Shown here piece after piece: positions 42,827-54,699 of a DNA stretch of 64,000 nt; position 1 is the first letter of the stretch, and each line of letters begins with the position of its first letter. The stretch spans positions 1,364,001 to 1,428,000 of the forward strand of contig LUGG01000002.1 of NCBI GenBank assembly GCA_001683735.1, given 5' to 3'. Below the pieces are notes generated by a model, which was not told the DNA's origin, searched no databases, and saw only the letters and a program-made list of their open reading frames with translations. The stretch is from Grifola frondosa (lineage: Eukaryota > Basidiomycota > Agaricomycetes > Polyporales > Grifolaceae). A program made the translations under genes and the position numbers.

Positions 42827-43650
42827 TGGATAGTGATGGAGATGAGAAACGAATAGGCTCAAATTTATAGTCTGTATGATGAACAGGCAGATGACGCAAC
42901 AGGTAATAGTGCTTGGACTTCAGATCCAAGCATCTGTAAGTACTCAGTGGCACATTGGGTGCTTGTACGTACTCACAGAGCAGTGTGATAGGTGCTTGTA
43001 CTACATCAATCTGTCCAAGCGTTTGTCAGTCAGCGCGGTAGGTACTTGTACATTGAGTGGTGCGACAGATGCTTTTACGTGAACCAAACAGGACCACACG
43101 AAAGGTGAGGAGAATTGTAAGAATACGAGTTATCATGTGATCGTGTAAAGTTGAACGTTGTTCGAATATTGATATTGAATATCTGAATGTTGAAGACATT
43201 AATTACTTACATGTTCAAAAAATACTACGGCGAACATCTACATATCTCTAAAACACCTCCACACACCGAGAGGACCGAGAATGCACAGCAAAACCTCCGG
43301 CTGTATCTTACCGAACGTCAAGTCGTCACCACGCTCAACGTCTCAGATGTGCGTCGCGCTGAAAGAATAGCCATCACGTACATGAGGGACACAGTACTGC
43401 CGGAAGGATGCGTGTTCTGGCACTTCTCCCGGCAGTCGTTGCTGAGAATACTCGTCCGCCTACTGAACACGTATGATTGGTGCCAGTCTCATAAATTCGT
43501 ATGAAGCTGTGCCGATGGCTGACACACTCGTCCTGATTTTTGATGCAGACTCACCACTCTCTTCAAAGACTGCATGAGTAAGAGCGCATCAATAGCCTTA
43601 ACGGTCGCATGACGCTGACTGATTTTGCTGAGGAGATTCATCCTGGCACA
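42827..43650. other. Intergenic region between Helitron and epimerase
   Basis: There is no supported gene. It holds four spaced copies of a G(G/A)TGCTTGTAC-type word (42956-43080) just upstream of the accessory gene. A 105-codon plus-strand frame (43187-43504) has no recognisable features. Confidence 0.4.
42956..43080. repeat. Iterated GGTGCTTGTAC-like words
   Basis: GGGTGCTTGTACGT, AGGTGCTTGTACTA, AGGTACTTGTACAT and AGATGCTTTTACGT are spaced about 35-45 bp apart, each preceded by a GTG/GCG-AT-like context. They may be promoter repeats or Helitron end sequences. Confidence 0.4.
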
Positions 43651-43663
43651 ACGTGGCCTCCAC

Positions 43664-43671
43664 TATATAAA
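43664..43671 (+). promoter_or_regulatory. TATA box of left epimerase
   Basis: CACTATATAAACAGG lies about 75 nt before the former start codon. The right epimerase has TATATAAATGG at the matching place (59953-59946, minus strand). Confidence 0.5.
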
Positions 43672-43745
43672 CAGGAAATGCCAGCGTCATAGCCAACACC
43701 TCCGGAGCCTCTTGTTTCGAACAATAGTCTTAACTCATCTACGAA

Positions 43746-45258
43746 ATCCAGCAGTTACTCCAGGCAGCAAAGTCCTTGTCACAGGTTGCAATGGCTTCGC
43801 AGCCATTTGGGTTGTCCGAACTCTCCTTGAAGAAGGTTTCGCTGTGCGAGGCACCGTGCGATCAGCTTCTAAGGGCGAATATCTCCTTGAGATGTTCAAG
43901 TCTTACGGAAGCAAATTCGAACTTGTCGTAATACCGAACATCGAGATTGTACGTTTACAAATCATGTTGCAATAACTGACGGCTGAACCACATTTTTAGG
44001 ATGGAGCATTCGATGAAGCGGTAAAAGGTATAGATGCCATTGAGCATATGGCGTCGCCGTACCATTGGAATGCAGATGACCCGGATGGTAAGTTCCACCG
44101 AATTTATTCTAAAAGCACGCATTTAACCACGCTTCCAGAAATCATCCAGCCTGCAGTTAGAGGAACCACCGGTATTCTTCAGAGTACGCTAAACCACGGG
44201 TAAGTGATACAACCTATGATATCCTTGGAGCACCACGTTAATGTACAGATCTGTTTCGCAGCTCGAATGTGCAACGCATCATGATCACGTCTTCAACGGC
44301 GGCTGCGGTTCGATCAACTGAAAAACCCCTGATCTTCACGGAGAACGACTGGAATGATGAAGCGATACAGACCGTACAAGAGCAAGGCCGCAAAGCCTCT
44401 AATATATTCAAGTACTTCGCCTCCAAAACACTTGCTGAGAGAGGTTCGTGTAGGTTGTTCTTTTTATCTACACATCCGTCAATTATTTTTTCATTGTGGT
44501 AGCTGCTTATGAATTCTACGAGAAACACAAAGCTGCCGTGAACTGGGACATTGTCACAATTGTTCCCCCGGGCGTACGTGTTGGATCTTTCATTCGCAGC
44601 TTGATGCGCTAACCAATACTTTAGATCCTCGGAGTACGTACATTCACAATCTTGTCACCGACTAGTGACTCAAGTCTCTATTGACTTTATCGAATTTCTC
44701 ATCAGCCTTTCATCAATGAAACATCATCCCTCTCCGGTGCTAATGCCTCCATCGTTGCATGGCATTCTGCGGTATTGGGTGGTGCCATGGACGCTGCCAC
44801 CCTCGCCAACGATGGCAATGCATGGATGGACGTTCGCGACGTCGCAAAGGCACATGTGAGGGCTATTCAGCGAGAGGAACCGTGGGCCGGCTAATTATCA
44901 GCACCGGTAAGCATCTCGTCCTTTTTTGGGTGGCGCTCGGATTTGAACGGGCGAGTTGTAGCACCTTTCAAGTGGCAAGATTGGGGTACGTTTTCACGCC
45001 TCTCTCCAGCACAGCGTCCGAGATTAGCGCTGATATTTTATTGTACAGTCAATGCGGCGCGTGCTCTCTCGCCCGCACCATATCCCGCATCGGCCATTAG
45101 TGTCGGGACCCATCTTATGATGCTTCTCGCGCGGTCCATCTGCTGGATTTCGACACATCGAAGGCTGAGCGGGTTCTCGGGATGCCAAAGGACGAATTGA
45201 TCAACATGGAGCAGACCACTAGAGATATTTTGGAGGTTTCAAGCGGAAGGGCTGGTGA
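43746..45258 (+). pseudogene. NAD(P)-dependent epimerase/reductase, left copy, broken
   Basis: Extended short-chain dehydrogenase. The Rossmann motif VLVTGCNGFAAIWVV, IMITSSTAAAVRS and the catalytic YFASK (YxxxK) are present over about seven exons. Introns include 43949-43999 and 44091-44140. It aligns throughout with the right copy (59874-58350). Lesions relative to that copy: the start ATG is lost by one missing base (AAATCC for AAATGCC at 43745); one base is missing near 44882 in the EP-GRLIISTG segment, one near 45112 and one near 45238. It probably reduced an aldehyde or ketone, as GRE2/cinnamyl-alcohol-reductase-like enzymes do; the substrate is unknown. It faces the permease pair. Confidence 0.8.
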
Positions 45259-45705
45259 GGTATTTTCTTTAACGCCATTTTGATGCGATACAGTGTATCG
45301 CGACTAGAACGTTCAGCTATCATGGCCAATGATACGTTTTGCGCAAATTTTGCTATCGGATGTGTGCACCTAGTCCTATCGTGAAGTATAATGAACATGA
45401 CAGACGTTCGCTGCCGCTACCAATGTCTGTCGAATTTATACACGTGAGTGCTTCCTCGCCACAACATAGCACACATTTCCTGGCTGACATTTTATCGCGC
45501 AGTGTCAGGACTTGAGTACTTAGTCGCCCTATGCCACAGAAAATTAGTGGGTTTCCAGGTCCACGATCATAAACCAAGAGCGCGGCTGCGTTGTCCGGGC
45601 TCCACCTTTCCTTTACATAACGCTCACAGCAATCGACATTCGTCGCCGACCTGCCGGGCAATAATCCTCGCATAACCGATAACGATATCGTCGCAGTGTA
45701 CCTAA

Positions 45706-45782
45706 CTCTACGGCTTCGGCGCGAAGGCTTCGTGTCGCTACCACGACACAAAGCCTTCGCGTAGCGATCCTGAATCGTAGAG
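45706..45782. repeat. Long imperfect hairpin
   Basis: The inner stem GCGAAGGCTTCGTGTCG (45721-45737) pairs with CGACACAAAGCCTTCGC (45744-45760) with one mismatch and a 6-nt loop. Outer CTCTACG (45706-45712) pairs with CGTAGAG (about 45775-45781). It lies 450 bp after the left epimerase and could be the core of a small inverted-repeat element. Confidence 0.65.
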
Positions 45783-47756
45783 CGTAGTCGCCTTGGCGCA
45801 CGGTGACCTACGTAGATCTACCCGCGAGCCCATTCAATGCAGTAGGACACATTCCGATCCCAGCGGGGACTTCGCAGGTTTAATGTCCTTCGGTGCACAC
45901 GCCTTATCACTGTATCACCGGAGCTCCCGTCTGCAAGAGACCACCAGGTGCCCGCCGCCTAGGGATATCTAGATATTCCCCACGCGCACGTCATTGTGAA
46001 TTTTCCTCCGTGGCTAGGCGCAGCGTGGATGGCCCCACGGGACGTGCCCAAACGGGAAGACACCGCATTGTGAATATTTTACGAATCAGATTTACTTCCT
46101 GCATCCAAATTTGATGTCGCCAACTTCTGTTCTGTTCTGAATCACCGCAACAATCGGACCCGCAGGCACACGCCCAACTGTTCCATTCAACGAACGCGAA
46201 GCTGGTCGAGCTGAGCCGGTGATCGGCCGCTGGCCTTATCGCTCGCCGCCCCGCCCGCACTCACCGGCGTGTGTCGAGCACGGGGAACCCAACGCCACAA
46301 GTGCCTCTCCGTGTGTGCGATCGCCCCCCGCGCGATAACATGAAGTATCCAAGATCCATCGTGCATCCGCGTACTTGCTGAGGGTACGCCTCCACGGTTG
46401 AACTTCTTCCACCTGCTAACGACGCTTGCGTGGGAGCGCACTGATGGTGTGCGAGAGCTTTATCATATACTCGTGTGATAGCGTACAGTCTCAAATAGCA
46501 GCGCCCATGGTAAATTCCTAGATACGTACGTTCGCCCCCGTTGTCCATTCCGTCCTCTGCTAGTGTACACAGCATTAGTGTTTTTATATTTTTAAAAGTC
46601 ACCTTCTCTCCGCCCCTCCGCCACCTCACATGCCCGCCCTCGTATTCGTCGTTGTAGTCATAGTATCCGCTCGCTGCCTACCTCCACTCGTCGCCCATCT
46701 TCTCTGGTCACCAGCTAAGCCCGGCCTCGAAGCCTCCTTGAGGCGCACACGGTCGTGTGCCTCCGTGTGCGTCTCCGTGTGCGTCTCCGCGTGCGTCTGT
46801 GAGGGATGGCAAGTGGGTCAGTGCTTCATTGATACAAGGTTTGATACCAGAAGGGGAGAAACCAGGGGAGAAATCAAGCAACAGAAAAAAAGAAGAAAAG
46901 GACCAAACGGCAAAAGGAAGTATGCAAGGTGGAAACAGCAGGTAAAAAGCGGAGGTCCTCGAGACGAGATAGACAGATGAAGGCGGGGGGGAGCCAGTAT
47001 CGGACAGAGCGTAGAGTTGTGTCATGTCGGCGATGATACCGAGACGTGTACAGCACCGAATGTGGAAATGCGATGCTGATGGACGCTCGACGGAGAAGGC
47101 ATGCCACGCCGCGATAAGGATAAGGAGGGAGGCTCCGGCCAGAAGGGGAAGTGGCAGTGGTGGGATGTCACGTAGATGCAAGCAGACGTGCCCGAGAATA
47201 CGTAGCGTGATGCGACGAATTTGGCGCAGGCGACGAATTGGTAGTACAGGCAGACAGACTAGAGCAGCGGAAGTACATGAGAAAGCACATGGCGACGAGC
47301 GTCGCCGACCTTGACGTATAACAGATATCGAGAGAGCATATAACCAAGAAAGGAGAAGGAATGTGTAGATGAAAAAGCATACGTCAATGCAACAAACCAG
47401 AATGCGAATAAAAACAGACTGAAAGAAAGTGAACCAAACCAAAACCAAAAAAGGAAAAACGTTCTATGTGAATTCAAGAAAAGACACATACGGTGAATCT
47501 TCACGTACAGTCGGCAGAGACTGTGACGACCGCTCAGATTTCGCCTTCGCGATCTTGTATGACCACGGGTCAGGCGGGGCGAGGATGGAAAACGTTGAGA
47601 CGCGATTCCGAACGGAGGAATGCGGACACGAGTCGGATGACGACGTTGTGACCGTGAGCGAGGCGCAGCACTGCGCACACGTGCACGGGCCAGACGGCGC
47701 GGGTTTGATGGCACAGGTGAGGAAGAACATATTGGAGAGGGTGGCGGGGAGATGAA
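45783..47756. other. Region without a supported gene
   Basis: Several frames over 100 codons overlap on both strands, but none shows a domain, a codon pattern or splice sites I trust. A 246-codon minus-strand frame (47448-46708) is hydrophobic and compositionally odd. It includes a 12-bp tandem repeat (46761-46796). Confidence 0.4.
46761..46796. repeat. Three tandem 12-bp units CTCCGTGTGCGT
   Basis: Two perfect units and one with a single change (CTCCGCGTGCGT). Confidence 0.9.
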
Positions 47757-49013
47757 GCTAGCAGATGGTTGTGGGACGAATGACGAGGTCGAGGCTTGCA
47801 GGCGGGCGGCAATAAGCGCCTCTTGACGGCGCTGGGGAGGCGTCGCCGCTTGGACGCCGAGCCTGCTTGCCTCGCGACGAGTCATTTCTGTACCCTCCTT
47901 CGCCATCCAACGGCGGCTGGCCGTCGCGGCTCTGGCTGGGTTGCAGGGTGACTTTGCTGAGGATACGTGCAAGGCTACTTCCACGGTCCTTCGACCCACC
48001 CACGCTCGCGCTGCGGCTCCTGCTGTTATTGGCGGCTTCACGTGACGCTGACCGCGAGCGAGGGAGGTTTCCGACCCCCCGCGCCCCGTGGATTCGAAGG
48101 CCTGATTGTGCAGGGAGAGCTGCTCGGGGGAGGGCTGGGCACCGACGTAAGGTTCGCGCGGCCACCCCGGCCTGTAGAATGACTATCCAGACATCAGTAT
48201 TGATTGACGCAGGACTCGAAATGAGTGAGACGGGACCCACTTCCCTCTTCTGTGACGTGCGAGCCCGGTCTTCTGCTTCGAGTATCTCTCCTATTACTTC
48301 TGCTTCTATGGCAGAGCCCAGCTGGAGATTGCCAGCGCCGCCTCGGCCTGTGGAGTGAATGGACGGTCCCATCAAATGCAGCGCCGTCGGCCCTCGAGAG
48401 CGAGAGCGTGAGGAGATGTTGCCGAGTCCGCCGCGTCCAGATGATTTCTGCGGGATATCAGAGCGACATTCGGGGTGACAGCTAGTACAGACGGATGGAC
48501 GTACCGCTCTGGTTCTGGCAGCCTCCTCTGCCAACTGAATGACTTGTTTTTTCGTATTCGGAGACATTCGCTGCTTGGTCGGACATGAGGGATGCCGTTT
48601 GGGGAAGGTTGGAGGGAATCTTGGCCATGGAACGCGCACGCGACCCGGAGCGAATGTTGCCCACGCCGCCGCGCCCGGTGGTTTGCGCCTGAGCATGAGT
48701 GTGAATGTACCAGACTAGACCGCAGAAGCAGAAAAAGCACATACCCGCTCGGGGTCTACATGAGGCTCCCGTCCGCGTACAGGAGAAAGAGGCTCCAATG
48801 GGGGCGCCGGACTGCCCGGATCGAGCGACGGTCTGCGTATGTTTCCCTGCGCCACCTCGGCCGGAAGATTGCTGTGAGAGACGAGCAATTGTGCTCAACA
48901 AAAAAAGAGTGACTCGAGTAAAGGACGAGACGTACAAAACCTTCGCGACCGCGCGAGACAGAGCGGTTGCTGGTAGACGAGGTAAGATTGGATGCGTCAT
49001 CAGAGTCTTGCAT
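47757..49013 (-). CDS. DUF3602-type protein with GRGGxGN repeats
   Basis: The start MQDSDDASNLTSS lies at 49013. Exons carry repeated SSGRGGAGKH, TTGRGGVGNI, HSVGRGGCQN, SSGRGGLGNI, HSTGRGGAGNL and further diverged units, separated by Ser/Arg-rich linkers. This is the hallmark of the fungal DUF3602 family, whose function is unknown. Introns: about 48935-48860 (GTACGT...CTCACAG), one near 48737-48685 (GTATGT...GCTCAG), and 48506-48447 (GTACGT...CCCGCAG). Near 48080-48090 a G6 run separates GRGG from VGNLPRSRS in different frames, so a base may be missing or there is an unseen intron. The end at 47757 follows the longest frame. Confidence 0.7.
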
Positions 49014-49124
49014 GGTGAAAAAAAGGCGGTGAGCGACAGCAGTCGAGCAGACGAAAAGAAAAGGAGAGAGAAAATGAGCGACCCCTAGACTCCCCTAGAG
49101 AGGAATGACTAGTACTGTTCCTGA

Positions 49125-49602
49125 TCAAGAGGCGGCCAGGACAGCGGTCCGCGCAGAGTTTTGCGCGTCGGAAATGTGCGCCGACTCGCGGGGGTGGCAC
49201 AGAAGATCCCCTCCAGGTCCAAGACTCTGTTCCCCGCCGGGAATGCCAATAACAACCAATAGCTCGGAAGAGATAAGGAGGGAGGATGCAATAGCAGCTA
49301 CAGAATAGCAGCTAAAGCAGATAGTAATCGAGATGGACACCAATGGCCCACCAATGGCCAGTCCTTATCTCTCTTATTTTCCTGTGCGCAAAACGTGGCT
49401 ACTCACCTCCTCTTCTTCCTTCTTCCACCATCCTCGGGCTTGGGATCTTTCTCAGCGACGGCAAGTCTGTGTCGTCGGGCAGCGAGCTGTACGCGTCGTC
49501 GGGCTGTTCGTTCCCTGGCTGTAGTATCCGTCCGAGTTTGGCGCCTAATGCGCTCCAGGACGGTCGCCTCCGAGCCAGTGCCGGGTTTTCTGTATGATCC
49601 AT
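49125..49602 (-). CDS. Small hypothetical protein, 122 residues, two exons
   Basis: The ATG at 49602 gives MDHTENPALARRRPSWS, GAKLGRILQPGNEQPDD and YSSLPDDTDLPSLRK. A GTGAGT donor at 49406 and a TAG acceptor at 49298 join it in phase to AAIASSLLISSELLVVIG and a glycine-rich IPGGEQSLGPGGD segment, ending at 49125. The total of 123 codons is exactly in frame. No domain is recognised. It lies on the same strand 110 bp upstream of the DUF3602 gene. The intron (109 nt) is longer than its neighbours, so the acceptor may differ. Confidence 0.5.
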
Positions 49603-49619
49603 TCGACTTCGTATGTACC

Positions 49620-50840
49620 ACCGTTGGGTCAATGTTCGTGTCGATGTTGCGGAGGCCGTGGTGGGCGCGAGTATGGTGGTAGGTGCGTGAGTGGGTGGGG
49701 ATTGTTTGAGAGGGAGAGGAGCGTGTCTGGGTTCTAGTAAGGTGAGTGCCGCGCCCGGCTCTTGCGTTCGATTGCGACGTGCCTGCGTCATGGGACGTTT
49801 CCCAACTTTTCTTTCCCTCCTCTGACCACTGTCACAACCTTTCTCCGTTAGCTTGGCTCTTCTGTCGACCCGTGCCAACGCCCGCTACCTCCCATGACTG
49901 CCCAATTTTACTGTGTGCCGGTCACCGAATCGCACGTGAAGTTACCACTCCTGTGCTCCTGTTTAAAAATCCTGTATGGAGGTGGCCCACGTTTCAGCTT
50001 TGTTTGACCGGAATCGCAGGTGGCGAAAGATGGCGACAGACCGTGCGCAGTGCTATTTGTCCTTCCAAATGATGTGCTATACTTCTTCTGCTACATGCTG
50101 CCCATTTTTACGCCTTCTCGCCGCTTCGGCTCCCACCTTCAAGTCTGCCGTCTCCTTGTTGTCGTTTATTATTTGCTTTGCGCTCATGTAGTACGTAGTC
50201 TTTTCTCCATTAATGCAATGCACGTTCTACTATGCCACGTTCCGTCTGTTTCCGCTAGCTTTCTCTGGAGGTCACCGGGACGATGTTCGGTGTCCCCATT
50301 GGTCCATTGACGTTAAGTGATCAATATATAGGTCTTCAGCCAAATGGTAGTGGTGGCACTAGGACACTCAATTCGATCGCGATCTGTTCCACTGCCATGC
50401 TAAGTACAGCATCTTCAGCTGACCTCGCAGCTGCGGTCTTCATACCACAGTACCGGTGAGTCCGGATGTGTATTTTCTCTCGACACACCCGTTTGGTTGA
50501 GTGACGATGTCGTGATAGATGCAACCATGACGGTCGCATATAATCCGGTCGATACCTGGATACTTCGCCGTACGACATCCGCTACCACTCTCAAGTCACT
50601 CCCACACAGCTGCCACTGTTAACAGTGTGCTAGCGCGGTAGAAAACGGCTCGTCTCTCGTCCGGATCATCCGCTGACCGATGGTGACATGGGTGTGCGAA
50701 TGTCCCATGCTTTACATTGCAATGTGAGCTCATCTTCCCTGCGCAGCAAGCTCTGAGCCCCGAACACCCGATTTTGCGCTCCGAGACCCGCTCATGACCA
50801 GGCACCATTCAAGTATAGCGCTGTGTTGCGGCCACACCAC
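49620..50840. other. Region without a supported gene
   Basis: Only short, mutually overlapping frames occur. A small minus-strand frame at 50578-50336 has no recognisable domain. Confidence 0.35.
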
Positions 50841-52073
50841 CACGCCATCTCTTTTATGGCGCCTTCTCTCATAATACCTTTGTGTTTCCTTTGAGTTTGG
50901 TGCCTTGGATGTTTAGGAAAGACCCTTTGGACGGTACGCGTGCAAACTAATCAAGAGTCCACACTACTCGGAGCAGGATCTTTGGTGCGCCTTACATGCC
51001 TTTGGGTGCATACATCCACCCGATCGTGCAGCATCCGTTCTGCAGGTGCAGTATAATGGCAGCCGCATCACGTACTGCCCGTACGATTGTCCGCGCAGTC
51101 CAGTGAGGACACACGGTATGCTGTTGGGCGCATATATCCACTCATATTGCTGGAATTGGCGTTCTACAGGTACCGCTATATAATGACGGCGCACTCTTGG
51201 CTGAAAGACCATATCTGCCTCAAGAAGCTGGTGCGCTCTCTCCGCTACGCGTCAAAGCTGGGCATGCCGCCTTGTAGCTGATGTGAGGACCGTTTCCCCG
51301 ACGCGAAAAATAAGAGCGGATATCACGAGACGCGTTGTCATCCTCCTCTTTGAAAGGGTAGGAAGCATTTTGTTTTACCTCGATCATTGGACATCTGCAG
51401 GTGGGAGACTTAATATCACTACCTCATGTGTCTCTGATTATGCATTCTCCGGATAGTGATATTCTACATCTTCCGCCAAGAAGATGCATTCGGATGGTAT
51501 CTGCGGGTGCCTACTACATCGCTATCAATGCTGGCTTGTGTCATAGCTACAACAATGAAATTGGTTCGTGCACTGTTTCCGTGGATTTCCTTTTTCCAGA
51601 CTAATCGGTCCGCTGTATGGGGCTTAGCAAGACAGAATGCTCCGGCCACCCGTCAGTTCTAGGAACTCGTTATCAGATAGACTTCCTTTATCAGTGCCTC
51701 GCCATGGTCCCATTGGTCGCCTGCCAGGAGCTGTGCGACGCTCGGGAATACTGCATGTTTGGCATTCTTTCTGATATTTTATACACCATTCATCAAGCCT
51801 AAACGCTGCCTCGCTCGGGATCAATCACATGATATGTTCACGGTGAGTGAAGATCATGTCGCTTCAAAACATGTCTATCTACGGTTATCTCAGGTACTCC
51901 AGATACGAATGGTGCTTCGATGTCACTTGGTGGGGTTTAGTCTCATGATGTCCACACCACACTCCTCGGGACATCCTATCCTATCTGAACTCTATTACGT
52001 GACGGCCTTCACATGTTGATAAGCCTGGGAGACAAAACAGCAGTCTTCGGCCCTCAATCCTTCTATTCACACC

Positions 52074-54410
52074 ATGTCGATAGACTCTCAGGTTGGCGCG
52101 AAGAAAGACTCTGTCTCTTCAGTGGTTCCGACGATTCTTGTGGCCGAAATCGACGAGCGATCCACGGTCACGAGCCAGGGTGCCATTGTAGAAGGAGACG
52201 ATGCGGCGTTAGCACGGCTGGGATACAAACAAGAGTTCCGCCGTGCATTCAATCCTATAGAGGTCTTTGGACTTGGCTTCAGTATCATCGGCCTGTTTCC
52301 TTCGATCGCGTGAGTCCGTCTGAGCAGAGGATTGTTCCGCCACAACCACTGAATCGCATTGCAGTTCTGTTGTCGTGTTCGCGATACCAAATGGAGGGCC
52401 TGTTGCAATGGTCTGGGGAGTGAGTAGCTTAGGACATCGTCCTAAACTCGCCCGAATTGGGCTCTGACATCGTTCTAGTGGGCTATATGCTCGTTTTTCC
52501 TCCTTTTCGTCGGCTGCGCACTTGCAGAATTAGGCTCGTCTGCGCCAACGTCCGGTGGCCTGTATTATTGGACGTGGACCTTCGCTACTCCGCGGTGGAG
52601 AAACGTGCTCGCGTGGGTAGTTGGATGTGAGTCGGACTTGTGGGCAGCCTTGAGACGCACTGATGGGTACTAGATTCTAATTCTATCGGGCTTATCGCGG
52701 GATTGGCCTCGATTGACTGGGGATGTGCTGTCCAGCTGATGGCGGCGGTATCTATCGGGACCGATACCACGTTTGTGCCAACGACTGGTCAAACGTAGTG
52801 AGCAGCACCTACCGTCCATGTGGTCCTATCTCTACGATTGTACTAATCTCAAATATCAGTGGAGTTTATATTGCGCTCCTCATCTGCCATGCTCTCGTTT
52901 CTTCTCTGGCCACTTCCGTCGTGGCACACCTTCAGGGGATCTACATCGCATTGAATATCCTGTTAGTATATTCTAATATTTGGCTCGGCAATCGGTGCTG
53001 ATCGTTGCACACACGCCAGCTTGTGTTTTGCAATCATCATTGCCCTGCCTGCCGCTACACCCAATGAGCTCAAGAACACCGCTAGCTTTGCATTCGGCGG
53101 CTTCTCGAATTGTGCGTGATGTGCTTTGACCACGTAGGAACGATACAGCTGACTTCAACACCATAGTTAATGGCTGGCCGAACGGGTTTGCATTTGTGCT
53201 CAGTTTTTTGGCACCTCTATGGACTATAGGTGTGTCGATCATCTTTGCTTAAGAGGAAGTGAGACTGAAGGGAATGCAGGTGGATTCGATGCCCCGGTTC
53301 ATATTAGCGAGGAGGCAGCTAACGCCCGTGTTGCTGTGCCGTGGGGCATCATCAGTGCTGTGGGCATTGCTGGAATATTAGGATGGGGTGAATATATTTT
53401 CTTGGAAATGTGCCTTGTGAAAAACATGTTTGCTAACGGATTTCATGTTTCCAGCCATTAATGTTGCGATAGCTTTTTGCATGGGCACAGATCTAGAAGC
53501 CATCATGAATAGTCCGATCGGCCAGCCTATGGCCACCGTATGTGCCCGTTTCATGCATTCATCCGGGTTCTCCAATATCATACCATACTTCACAGATTCT
53601 GTTCAATAGCTTCGGGAAAAAAGGGACCTTGGCTGTGTGGTCCGTCGTTGTGTTCGTTCAGTACGTAACCAATTCCTGTCATCGCAGTACGAAAGTGATG
53701 AATATAATTTGCCATGTGTAGATTCCTCATGGGATCCAGTATCGTGAGTCCAAGAGTTGCGAATCCATCCACTCCCTAATGGTCGTCGTGGCTTTGTCAG
53801 TTGACAGCGTCCTCTCGACAAATGTTCGCCTTCGCCCGCGACCAGGGGCTGCCGCTCTCCCGCTACCTTTACCGCGTCAACTCACACACGCATACACCAA
53901 TAAATGCTGTGTGGTTCTCCGCATTCATTGCGCTATTGTTAGGCCTGCTTGCCTTTGCCGGCCCGAGTGCCAATTCCGCAATATTCAGCCTGGGCGTCAC
54001 CGGTCAGTATACCGCGTTCATCATCCCCATCGCGTGCAGATTCGCTGGAGGGAAGAAATGGTCACCGGGGCCATTCACCCTCGGCAAATGGGTAAGCGCA
54101 AATTATTTTCGCTATTCAGAATAAACTTGACCACATTTTGCAGGGCTTGCCGGTGGTGCTGGTCGCCATTTCTTGGATGATGTTCTCCATCATCATAGTG
54201 GCGTTTCCAACCAGCCCCATGCCCAGTGCTCCGGAGATGAACTATATGATTGTCGTCCTAGGAGGATGGATAGTCCTGTGCTTGGCGTACTATTATTTCC
54301 CCGTTTATGGCGGCGCGTGCTGGTTCAATGGACCACTAGCGAATATTGGCGAGGATGGAAACATGGATGCTGTAGAAGATGAGGAGAAGGTGTTCAAGGA
54401 TGTACAGTGA
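52074..54410 (+). CDS. Amino-acid/GABA-type permease (APC family), copy 1
   Basis: The start MSIDSQVGAKKDSVSS lies at 52074. An N-terminal cytoplasmic region leads to RRAFNPIEVFGLGFSII (first membrane segment), then VVFAIPNGGPVAMVWG, and SSAPTSGGLYYW, the signature of amino-acid permeases. Later exons give IALLICHALVSSLATSV, VPWGIISAVGIAGILGW, MGTDLEAIMNSPIGQP, and a final membrane pair ending VYGGACWFNGPLANIG. About ten short introns (50-60 nt) are visible, for example after PSIA (52309) and after VMVWG. I found no disabling change in the exons read. It imports an amino acid or related amine across the plasma or vacuolar membrane; the substrate is not decidable. The stop is at 54408. Confidence 0.85.
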
Positions 54411-54589
54411 CGATGTATGCACCGATGTATTGTAAGACTTAACAATGTACATGACTTCGTGCATTTTGTGATTCGCATTAGAAATAGTTTGCTGTCAGAG
54501 AGATTCATCCCGTTCGGGCCTTGGGTCCGGAAAGACTCTAGCTCGATGGTTGCCCGCCTAAGCTTACACAGGGTAATGCTATCCTAAAT

Positions 54590-54650
54590 CTCACCAGCCT
54601 CTCTGCTTGAAGTCCTCCAACATGTCTCTTGTAGAATGCTCCATGCTTAT
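54590..54650 (-). pseudogene. 3' tail of an epimerase, third copy
   Basis: On the minus strand the sequence encodes SMEHSTRDMLEDFKQR, matching the last residues of the right epimerase (SMEQSTRDMLEDFK). Nothing more of the gene is present. It was carried along when the permease unit was duplicated, and shows that a convergent epimerase lay next to the ancestral permease. Confidence 0.75.
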
Positions 54651-54699
54651 CGGCTCCGGCGCCTATCGGCAACACATACCACTACCACCACCATCATCT

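Larger units (their letters stand above)
50850..54689 (+). repeat. Tandem duplication unit 1 (permease 1)
   Basis: It starts with CATCTCTTTTATGGCGCCTT and includes about 1.2 kb of upstream DNA, the permease and the 3' tail of an epimerase. The same order recurs at about 54700-58400. Identity is high in exons and lower in introns and flanks. Confidence 0.85.

Noticed and set aside
43625..43742. An upstream ATG in frame with the left epimerase
   Set aside because: The right copy starts at MPAVLPGSK. The extra N-terminal peptide overlaps the TATA/leader region and has no counterpart.
46761..46796. CRISPR-like repeat array
   Set aside because: These are three directly abutting 12-bp units without spacers, in a fungal genome: a simple tandem repeat.
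46708..47448. A 246-codon minus-strand frame
   Set aside because: It is hydrophobic and pyrimidine-driven with no domain, no splice logic and overlapping equally long frames. It is more likely low-complexity bias.
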